Origin: Icerya purchasi
Lineage: Eukaryota > Arthropoda > Insecta > Hemiptera > Monophlebidae
Length of the DNA: 64,000 nt
Reading direction: 5' to 3'
Assembly: GCA_039619475.1 (NCBI GenBank)
Contig: CM077116.1
Coordinates: forward strand, 297,952,464 to 298,016,463
The translations under genes were made by a program, and so were the position numbers. A model generated the notes under the pieces. It was not told the DNA's origin. It did not search any database and saw only the letters and a program-made list of their open reading frames with translations. This document shows, piece by piece, positions 23,294-32,578 of this stretch; positions within the stretch are counted from its first letter, which is position 1, and each line of letters starts with the position of its first letter.

Positions 23294-23379
23294 TTGCGGG
23301 AGTGTTATCAACACGTGGCAAAGAAAAGTTTTGCCATAACGGGCACTTGTTCACTTTTGAGAAGTTTTCTGCGGATGGA
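23294..23379 (+). CDS. FLYWCH exon A3 (first half of zinc finger)
   Basis: An 86-base exon, almost identical to A1, with acceptor ctgcttcacag and donor GGA|GTAAGT. It encodes AGVLSTRGKEKFCHNG and HLFTFEKFSADG. One Q-to-T change in SQRGK and silent changes distinguish it from A1. It is in phase with exon B3 at 27550 over a 4.17-kb intron. Confidence 0.7.
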
Positions 23380-23891
23380 GTAAGTAAATATGAATTAATC
23401 GCATTTTTATTAATACAATCTTATAATTATTGTAAAATGTTTTATACGGATTAAATGTAAAAATCGATTATGCTGTTTATTAAAATGATATAAATTACAA
23501 TCCGATTAGAGATCTATATTTCGTATCGATACTTTAAAAAAGACTTTTTAAAATTTACGCTAAATTTTCATAATATTTTTATATCGAAAAATTGCAATTT
23601 TCATTTTATTTTAGTAAGTCTGTTTATAACGCATTAATAATAATTAAAATTTGAATAAAGAAATAAGAATTCAGGGTGCTGTAAGTTTATCATTTAATTT
23701 GTAAGATTTGTAGTAAATTTTTCGATTTTCGAAGTAGTAATATTTTTCCATATTATTAGGTTACGAATTAATTTATGAAATTAGATATTAAATTCGTTGA
23801 AAATTTCCGGTATTTACAAAAAGTGTAATAATAAGTATATCATTTATTTTTCTAAAATACAGAGAAGTGCGCATGCCGAAATTACGCTACT

Positions 23892-25034
23892 TGCAATTTT
23901 ATACATTTATTTGATGTCTTTATTATTTAATTATTTGGTTTCTTCACGATGATAGCTCTAATCTATTTTAAACTCAAATAGCGGACTTCATAATGACGCA
24001 TTTAACTATTATTTGAAGCGATGATTATTTTTTTTATGAAGCCATTTTCTTGAATATTTTTTTTCTTTTTTTTTGCCCGGATGTCGAACGATTTGGCGAC
24101 TAACGAATTCCTATAAATTAGCTGGACTAACAGGCTAATATATACGAAAAACAAAAGCTCACATTAATTCGCTCAGCAATCAGTAAAGTCTACTGAAATA
24201 ACTGCAAATTTATATTGGTTGCAGTATAATTCGAATACATGTGGCTGCAATGGTGTAGCATAACTCAAAAGGAAAGAGAGAGAACTGTCCATATTACGAC
24301 CCTAATGAAATAGGCATTAGAGCGCAACTGAACGATTAAGTTAGGAACATGTGTTTAGGACTTAGTAAATGGCAATGTAACATATATGCGCACTAAATTC
24401 GTGACAGAATCAATTATTAGCTGTAAAAAGGAGTAGAAAATGAAATGGCTTTCAAAAAGAAAAGGAAAAAAAAACGAACAGCATTAAAATAGGAAGGAAA
24501 CTACATACAGTAAATTAGGAAAATTATGTAACGTTTAAATAAAAACAAATTTTGTAACTACCAAATGACAATGCCATTTAAATTTGAACAATTCTACAAA
24601 AATAGTATCTGTACAGGATAATAAGTAAGATACATTATACGAGGAGAAACTTTCGAGGAAATTAAATCATTAAAGAAGCGACTTTTGGTAAGTTCGTATT
24701 TAGTACAATTAAACAGCAAATAGTTAATACCCTCGTTAAAATTAAAAAGCTGGTGAGTATCACAACAAACATGGTCTTGTTCTTTTTGTAATGTATATTT
24801 GATATTTACAACATCTCCGAGTGAAAAAATTTAATTTCATTTAATAAAATGTAGTATCCTTCGACGCTTTTACTTGCTAGATTATACTTTTTAATTTAAA
24901 GTATTTTAAACAATTGGTGTGTTTTTGTTTTTATTAAAGTTATTTGCGCTGTTTTTTTCCCCGTTTAAAACTATGCTCAAAGTTTTATGATTAATTCTAA
25001 CGTTTAGAATGAAACTAGGTTGTTTATTTTCAAC

Positions 25035-25068
<34 letters not shown>

Positions 25069-25579
25069 CCGAAGTTTAAAAAGTTAAACATGAATTTTTT
25101 GAACATTGATTTGGTAATATTAAACTTAATGAATTTATTTCATTTTGTGTCTTTAGGCCGCATTGGCTGCATTAATTTCATACGAATCGTTTTTCTGTTT
25201 TTAATTCTGTAAATACGTAAAATCACGAAATTTAAAAATTACAGAAGACGAGAAGTAAAAAATTGGATTGAAAGATTACAGTCAAAATGTACTTTGAATT
25301 TAGTTGAAAAATATGTTTTATCGTTTAAAACATTATTGTTTATTTTTCATTTTGGTGTTTCAAATTTTTTTTTTTCTCAAAAATAAATTTAAGCGCCTTT
25401 TTCGGGGGTGAGATAATTTCCATATTACCTGTAATGAAGATGTCGGGTAAGATTTATTATAAATAGAAGGGGTATTGCAGAATAGAAATTTAGGTAATCT
25501 AGGAGGCTACTATTTTTATAGCTGAGCTTACAATTAAGGTAACATTAGAGTTTGTACAAAATGTGTATTGCAGCCCAAG
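23892..25579. other. AT-rich intron of unit 3, with an A29 tract
   Basis: A run of about 29 A lies at 25034-25062 and makes the short frames around it meaningless. No gene is visible. Confidence 0.45.
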
Positions 25580-26053
25580 GGGAGAATTTGTGTTGTTCTC
25601 GGATGGCCGTAGTTCTCTCTTGTCTCTTCGGAATAGTAACTTTCAGTATAACTGCCATCCGTCTTATTTATGACATTAAAGAAACTTATTTTAATATTTT
25701 AGAACTAAGAGGAATTTTTAAGTTTTTCTAGATTCCAAACTACTTGTTGGATGTTGCTTTGTGACAGAGTCGATTTAATCACTGAAGAAGTGACTAACAA
25801 TAAGTCGGATATTAAGTTTCCATTCATTCCATCCTTCGATTTTCTAGATAAAGTTAATAGGGAGAGTAATGCAGATTGGTTAGGGTATAAACTTAGCGAT
25901 CAAGGTTCTGGTAAATGTTTCCATATTGTACAGCCATCTCATTCGTCTAGATCTTGGTTTTATTCTACTTGTTTTCTGGTTAGGATGGAACGTAGATACG
26001 CGACTGTTGTGTGCAGGCTACGCTGCCTGGTTGCAATACCTAATATAGAGTAA
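25580..26053 (+). pseudogene. LINE remnant: RNase H and C-terminal part
   Basis: 25585-25640 reads FVLFSDGRSSLLSLRNSNF, matching the RNase H catalytic Asp box (F-x-DS-x-SAL). The frame at 25751-26053 reads LDKVNRESNADWLGYKLSD and then VVCRLRCL, resembling the region after RNase H where a conserved RLR motif stands. Stops and shifts separate the two pieces. It is an ancient I-group LINE fragment on the strand of the FLYWCH array, inside the A3-B3 intron. Confidence 0.45.
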
Positions 26054-26869
26054 ATTTCAGAGAAGATAACTATTTTTTATTTATTTGCAATCAATTAGAT
26101 TACAAAATACTTGCGCTTTTTAAAGACTCTACGTCATGCGATTTCATTTTAAGTACATTAAAGAAAACAAGATTATTATATAGTTTTTATTTAATTTCCT
26201 TCTCCTCAATCATTGCAGTATATTATTTTGTTAATGTAGGTGGTTAATTATATTTTATTCTATTCTCTGTTTATTTATTTATCCTTTTTTAATTGTTTTT
26301 TTTTTCCTATTCATGTTTTTATTCTAGTTTATTTTGTCATTATCTATAGTACGAGGTTACTGGACCAATGAGGCTACACTAAAGTAGTCTGGGAGGGAAA
26401 AAAATCTGCGTTGTTAGGACCGATATATACACTTCCACGTTGTTTAAAAGGTTCATCATTGTTTAAATTCGTTTTGAGAGTAAAAGGAAATAATATATCT
26501 GTATTGATATAATGTACAAATTTAGATAATACATTGACACTGTGACATTTAGTATTCTTTTATTTATAATTATAGAACAGTAACGATAATTCATCTAAAT
26601 TTTTTCTATTCAATTAAAGTGTGATTCGTCAAAAAGTAATTAATGATTATAAAAAAAATTATTTATTATGTGAAATTAGTAATCGTAATAGTTCTATAGT
26701 ATGTGTGTCTTTAATTTGGCAAAGGTATTAAAAGTTTTCTGCTACTTCAACTAAATTCTGTATTTAGCAACAAAAAAAAAGAGAAAAAAAAGGTTCAAGT
26801 TTTATTAATCTTATTTTATAATTCGTAAATAATTTTATAAATATTTTGCTTTTCTAAACATTTTAATTG
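26054..26869. other. AT-rich intron of unit 3
   Basis: Similar in part to 18480-18770 of unit 2 (for example AAAGTGTGA-TC-TCAAAAAGTAAT). No gene is visible. Confidence 0.45.
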
Positions 26870-27549
26870 AACTTATAATATGTAATTATATACTTTTCAT
26901 ATTTGTAGAGAAAAAAAGATTAAACATAAAAATCTTTCACATTTTTCGATAATTGTAATGAAATATTCATCGCGTGTAATATTAAATACAGTTGTTTGTA
27001 GATTTTTAGCCATGCTGGTGCGATATATCTTAATTAATAGTTGCTTAGGTAACATTACTTTGTAATAAATGGTTTTTATTATGCGGTGTAAGCTATTTGA
27101 TATTCGAGATTTTATTATTTCTATAGTGCGATTCGCATGTATTTTATAATTCGAATAGGATTATACTCTCCATTACAAGTATATAAATTTCCCCGCTCTT
27201 CATTCTTTCTTTTATTTTTGATTTCTAAATTTTAAACCTTTTGAGTGACATTCGCACTTTTCATTCATTCCAGCACAGTAAGTCTCGAAGCCAAATAGCT
27301 TTTAAATAGCGTGAATTTTGAAATAGATTAAATTAATTTAGCTAAAATGATTTTCAATTTTTTATAACTAAATTTTTTTTAACTACATTAATAATTTATT
27401 GAAATTTTTTTCGGTTTTTAGTAGCCTTCAGTGACAACTAATTATTCATAATTGCATAGAACTTTTTTGCAGTCGTTTTACAATTACCGATAATATATCG
27501 AAAATTTTAGTACCGGTTTCGTTTTTTCTTTTTTTGAATATTTGAACAG
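26870..27549. repeat. segmental duplicate of 18770-19465
   Basis: Shares over 600 bases of nearly identical intron sequence with unit 2. It then leads into the acceptor of B3. Confidence 0.8.
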
Positions 27550-27978
27550 GCAACCCGATTTTGGCGATGTGAGGAAAGGCATAATTACTGCAAAGTTAGA
27601 ATCCACGACTTAAACGGAATAGTAATTAAGGAAATAAACGATCACAATCATCCGTCAAATCCAGCACGACTGGAGGCTAAATACTGTCTCACGAAGTTGA
27701 AAAAAACAGCCGCGGTGACTCAAGAAACGTCTTCGACAATTGTAAATCAAATATTAAGTAATATTCCTGCCGCCGTACACATGGAATTACCCTCGTTTCG
27801 CGGAATAAGGCAACAGATTCGGCGGGTGCGGACATCAGTTCATAAATTTCCTTCGGTACCTAATACTTCGGAAGACATATCAGTTTCACCGACATATATC
27901 AATTGTCCTTCGGGTGCGATAAAAGAGGAGAAATTCCTGTTGGAAGAATCTGACACAGAAGATATGAAGGAATCCTGA
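27550..27978 (+). CDS. FLYWCH exon B3, terminal exon
   Basis: 142 codons after acceptor tttgaacag, very close to B1: RFWRC, NYCKVRIHDLNG, NDHNHPSNP, PAAVHMELPSFRG, EEKFLLEESDTEDMKES, stop. The first Cys of the NCCK pair is Tyr here, while the other finger residues are kept. The upstream intron resembles unit 2, but the exon resembles unit 1, so it is a mosaic. The stop is followed 106 bases later by AATAAA. Confidence 0.7.
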   Translation, partial: ATRFWRCEERHNYCKVRIHDLNGIVIKEINDHNHPSNPARLEAKYCLTKLKKTAAVTQETSSTIVNQILSNIPAAVHMELPSFRGIRQQIRRVRTSVHKFPSVPNTSEDISVSPTYINCPSGAIKEEKFLLEESDTEDMKES

Positions 27979-28083
27979 ATTTTCGTTGGAGATTACAAAT
28001 TTCACTAAATATGTAGCTCTTATTATACTGGCTGTGACCGTTCGAATAATTTCTACGTCAGTTTTAAAGTGAACAACGATAAA

Positions 28084-28089
28084 AATAAA
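28084..28089 (+). promoter_or_regulatory. poly(A) signal of FLYWCH unit 3
   Basis: AATAAA in the same context as after exon B1. Confidence 0.55.
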
Positions 28090-28109
28090 ATTATTGACAT
28101 TTAATAATT

Positions 28110-28948
28110 TAAATTTATTCGGTGAATGTGTTTTTCTTTGATCCGTTATGATGTCATTAATTTTACAACAGCAAGTTGCGCTTTTAATGTATGTGTTATA
28201 TGCTGTTTTAAAGTAATAAATAATTAGAAATCATTTTAAAGCGTAGCAGTTTATTGCACGAGCGATAATGGCCGTGTGTGTTAACCTTTAGCTTTCATTT
28301 GTATCTTTTAGTATTGTTAAAAGTTACCGCGCGGAATAATGCGGTTCCCGATTAAAAAGCACAATTTAAGATTTTTTTCGGACCTCTTAAAAAGAGTAAT
28401 TTGTTTAATAATAGGGAAAAATGAGAAGCAAGTTTAATCGAATGATGTTAAATTTGATTTTTTCGTTAACGCCGGTTTTTTCTGTTTTCGCTTGTGCAAA
28501 CTGTAATCTGCATTTGACTGTCGAGTTTAAAAGCCCTTCCGCTTTAGTGTGAATTTTTTTCTACCGTTATATGTGCAGTACGATTTTTTTGCGGTGAATT
28601 CTGTTCACACCAAGTTGTTTCAAAAAGGTCGCCGAAAAATTGTAGCGGTTCACTTAGTTTCTTTGCTGCCGATCTATTCGCAACTCTGTTTAAATTTCAT
28701 TTCTCTTGAAAGAACACAAAAGTCTATTTGGCTTATTTAATTGTGGCGCGTGCGATTAAAACGGATATTATTTGTAAGTTGGAAGGTATCGTAAAGATAG
28801 AGAAAGTTTTTCAGTATGTTTATGCTATGATGGAAGTAGCATGGGCAATAGAGTTAGGTGTTTGCATTTTACCACATTCTGCATGGGCAGTTTCGTTGTT
28901 ACAAAAACAGTTAACGAAGTGTAGGTGAATACATGCCTGTTTATTATA
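28110..28948. other. 3' spacer of unit 3
   Basis: 28150-28300 and 28480-28540 align with the spacers after B0, B1 and B2. The frames at 28549 and 28728 are not kept in the other spacers. Confidence 0.45.
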
Positions 28949-29134
28949 AACTGTATAATAAAAAACAACTTTAATAACCGACAACTATAAGGGTAAAAAA
29001 TAATTTATAACAATAAATTAAATAAATACCTTAAAAACGTTATTAATTAAGGTGTATTTACTTAATTTATTGTTATAAATTATTTTTTACCCTTATATTT
29101 GTTTGTTATTAAAGTTGGTTTTTATTATACAGTT
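28949..29134. mobile_element. palindromic foldback MITE
   Basis: The 186-base element is almost entirely one hairpin. Its ends are AACTGTATAATAAAAAACAA and the reverse complement TTGGTTTTTATTATACAGTT, and pairing continues inward through AGGGTAAAAAATAATTTATA to the centre near 29040. There is no coding potential. Confidence 0.8.
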
Positions 29135-30417
29135 GACAAAATATTTTAAAATTCATATTTGTCTGCGTTTGCTTGAATATTCTCTGAGTAAATCGAAATT
29201 ATTTAAGAAATAAATTTTTATGGAATTTTGAACTATCTCTGCTGATGTAGTTTATAAGACATAATTATCGCAGGAAATGTTTTCGAAAATTGGAATGTTA
29301 GTAGCTAGGCTTGCATCATCTTGAATAAGCACGGATTTTACCTATTAAGAAATTCTAGTTGGTCATAATAGTGGTATACCGTTGATTTCTGTATTCTGGC
29401 TGCTTATTTAAAAGAAAGTAAATAAAATTTTTGTAATTAAGCAAGACCGCAAAACTGGTGTTACTTATTAAATCAGTTTAAGTGATATCTTTTTAAACAA
29501 GTGTAGGATAATTGTACATCTTAATAAACGCGGGTTCTGTTAGTTATTTATATGCTGCACAGGTCTTTCGCGCCATACACCAGTAATGCGAGATGTGAAA
29601 TTGGCTTTGAAATAATGGTCCTGTAGCGTCATCGATATTCTATTAGATGTTACACAGGCGTGGAAAAATAGATTTTGATCTGTTACTGCTAGAAACCGTT
29701 TTAGTACGTTTCTAATTAGGTACCGAGCACTTTAAATTGAACCATTTTCTATATATCAATGAAATTGCTTTTCTTTATTTTCCTGTTATGCACCTAACAG
29801 TTTCATTTCTAGTAATCCCAAATGTACAAGTGTTTATATACATAAATATTTTATACATTTATTGATTTTACTGCCCGGAGCAAATACAGTGTAATTTAAA
29901 AATTTCGGCTTTTTTTTGTTTGTTCGTTTCCAGTAATTTACATTTTTTTTTGACCAGAGGGCAGTAGTTTAACAATCTGCTTTATTGGTAAAAGTGTCTG
30001 AAGTATTCTCATTTTAGCTGTCCTGCATGTGGTATTATCTCGCATAGTCGTAGTTTTGCGAAAGTAGCTTCTGCTGCCACATTTCGTATTTGTCTTCTTC
30101 ATAATGAGAATATAATAATACAACTACTGTTTTAAATATTCCGTCTAATTATGTTGTATCGTGTTCAATAATCACAATAAAATGGCATTAAAATTTGCTT
30201 TAAAGGAAATGGAATGGCGAAGAAATAATAATAAAACCGATGATTTTTAGTAAGTTCATTTATCGAATGATATTCTTTATAACGTATTCCTTCAAATTGT
30301 TAAGGATATTACGTAGGTGAAATATTTAAAAATGTTTCGACCGGCTAGAATTTCATGTGCGAAACGATAACAAGAAATCGTTGACAAATCAAATTTTAAT
30401 GGAGAAGAATAGGGGGG
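29135..30417. other. AT-rich spacer, nothing certain
   Basis: 29180-29360 again resembles the spacer at 9140-9290 and 21840-21995. The rest is unassigned. Confidence 0.4.
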
Positions 30418-30545
30418 GGGGGCAATTGCTCGGCAGAGAAGGCTGCGTATTCAGACAAAACGGGATCTACATCACAAGGAATGCATATCACTTGCACAAA
30501 ACACCGCTGTTTAACTAACTACGCCACCGTCAACCATTGTTTTAG
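30418..30545 (-). repeat. possible decayed tRNA-like SINE head, minus strand
   Basis: The minus strand reads GGTGGCGTAGTTAGTTAAAC (A-box-like), and a GTAGATCCCG segment sits at the place of a degenerate B box. The plus-strand start is a run of G. Weak evidence. Confidence 0.3.
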
Positions 30546-30843
30546 TGAAGAGAAAAAAAATTGAACCAGATCTGTGCTCTTGGATGATACTGCTGAAAGT
30601 ATTCAGTTAGTTTGCGTAGGGGAGGTAAATTACCAAAACTGTCGAAATACTTTACACAATTTCCGCACTTTTAATACACCATCCAGTGTGTTCCTCGGCT
30701 ATGTATGGGGAATCCAGTTTAACAACTATTGTCTCATTACATCTCGGCTTATCTGATAATCCACTATGTCAAAGACACCTCTAAAGTATAGTAGACAAAG
30801 GCGTTTTATGTATGTTTCCATATCTATATTGGTTAACAAAGTC

Positions 30844-30990
30844 GTTCGCTATTTCACGTGAAAGGTAATGGCAAACCACTACATACAACTTCATATGCCC
30901 GCTAGGTCAGTGCACAGCAGACACACACGGGACTGCACTTGTAGCGCGATAAATCAAACATTTACAATAAAAGTCTATGAGCTGTACAAT
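30844..30990 (+). mobile_element. SINE body without tRNA head
   Basis: From CACGTGAAAGGTAATGGC to about GCGATAAATCAAACATTTAC it matches the body of the SINE at 61974-62216 (CACGTGAAAGGCAATAGC..., GGTCAGT-CACAGCAGACA-ACA). The tRNA-like part is missing, so it is 5'-truncated. The AAGGCAATGGCAAACCAC motif resembles the 3' ends of RTE-type LINEs, a possible source of its body (inference). Confidence 0.65.
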
Positions 30991-31172
30991 ACCATTAACT
31001 GTGGGGAGCTATGTTTATGTTTCTTCACAGGGACCTTAATTTTTATTAATAAAAAACTATATAAATAGTCTCGTTACTTGTATGTATTTATCAAGTATAG
31101 TCATTTGTTACTAACATTAGCATGTCGTCTTATTTATTTCGATTAAGTCGCAAGTCCTCCATCCAAAGCAAA

Positions 31173-31515
31173 ACAATGTTTCCATCATTCTCGCCAAGTG
31201 CCGAGCAGTAGTAGAGTATTGGAATGGTTTCCTGTACCGGCTACAACTCAATACATAATGTGTCATCAGTGTGTAATTCCATATATTACTACAAAGACGT
31301 CAAGAGTAAGTTAGTGGTGGGAATGCCAGGCTCTGTTATAATACTGCCAGTCAAATGTTATGAACAGACAGATATTTATCAGTAGCAAAGGTTTACGACC
31401 GAACCGTGAAATGTCTAGTAAAGAGTAAATACCGTTCTCAAGTAACCTCCAAAACAGTATAGACGCGCTATTAGGATTCGCCGGAAGTTAAAAAATGGTA
31501 ATTGAATAGGGAACC
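31173..31515 (+). pseudogene. virus-like element protein remnant, inverted partial copy of 31603-32090
   Basis: Reads in the plus direction as a broken, internally deleted version of the minus-strand frame at 31603-32040. Shared DNA includes CAATGTTTCC, AGTAGAGTATTGGAATG and TAGACGCGCTATTAGGATTC. Several stops and a deletion of about 50 bases interrupt it. The two copies face each other across about 90 bases. Confidence 0.65.
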
Positions 31516-31602
31516 GATCCCAAGAAAAAAATGTATAAAGAGAGCTACAAACAAGCATTTGTTGTCGTATGAAAGTATTTGTATCCTACAGTCATTAGGT
31601 TA

Positions 31603-32040
31603 CTAAATAAGATTATATATAAGTATGCCACTGACGTAACCGCTGGTGGCTATATTCTGTACCATATTCATCAAGTTAATAGCGGCTCTATCTATATTAT
31701 AGAAGAGTTGCATCGTTGCTGATTCAATTGCCATTTTTAAACTTTCGACGAATCCTAATAGCGCGTCTATACTGTTTTGAAGGTTGCTTGAGAACACCAG
31801 ATGATATTTACTCTTTACTAGACATTTCATGGTTCGACCGTCGACCTTTATTTTAACAATATTATCTAAGTTTTCCTTTAAGTACTGATGAATATCTATC
31901 ATTTTATAACATTCGACTGGTATTATAATAGAGTCTGGTGTTCCCGCCAATGACTTACTCTTGACGTCTTTGTAATAATATAGGGTATTACACACTGATG
32001 ACACATTATGTATGGAGTTGTAGCTGGTAAAGGAAATCAT
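31603..32040 (-). pseudogene. virus-like element protein (unnamed family), partial
   Basis: A 145-codon minus-strand frame: MISFTSYNSIHNVSS, IIIPVECYKMIDIHQYL, KVDGRTMKCLVKSKY, then DALLGF. The pattern of strands with a central IHQYL and a closing LLGF recalls a family of arthropod and cnidarian genomic proteins found with virus-like (possibly Polinton/adintovirus-type) elements. This is recognition from memory, not verified. Homology extends upstream to 32090, so the frame was longer. The lower half, after about 31730, has no counterpart in the inverted copy. Probably an old endogenous element. Confidence 0.4.
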
Positions 32041-32264
32041 TCCAATACTCTACTGCTGCTCGGTATTTAACGAAAGCGGCGGAAACATTGTTGTAGTAAG
32101 ATGGAACACATTTTGAACATGGGTAACAGTGGCACATAAATGATGTTTCAATCACGGTATTCGACTATCACAAACCATACTACAACTTCAAATTTGTGTC
32201 AAACGATGAGATATGAATATTGACTCAACAGTAGGACATAGTCACATTGTCATCAGAGAATAAT

Positions 32265-32578
32265 CGTATAATTGAGGGTCGTGTTTCCCTTGAACTCGAA
32301 TTTTGCGTCGGTGGTTCGCTATTCCTATTCTCTGAACTACATTTAAAATTAACGATAATTTTGTGAACGTAAATTGGCTGTTTGAGGGCACCACGCTGAT
32401 TAAGAAGTTACTAACCTCGGTGAATATTCATTCAGACTACCTCTAAACCTGTCTGATATTAAAGTATGCACACATGGACTAAAAAAAGTAGGGTGCGCAG
32501 AGTTTTCATTCAACGTTCCGCTACATTTCCTCTTCGGATTCTGCGAGAACTACAGGAAAACTATTGTATACACACTTC
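32265..32578 (+). pseudogene. virus-like reading frame, 5' part, cut by a transposon
   Basis: The pieces FLFSELHLKL, VNWLFEGTTLIKKLL and PLHFLFGFCENYRKTIVYT lie in order on the plus strand with stops between them. The last piece runs straight into the left end of the Mutator-like element. A compatible continuation (LVLVQANTDT) appears just beyond its right end at about 34900. The pattern suggests a structural protein of the same virus-like element, from memory of related genomic proteins and unverified. Confidence 0.35.

Noticed and set aside
25009..25212. Lys-run frame across the A29 tract
   Set aside because: Product of a homopolymer. No conserved sequence.
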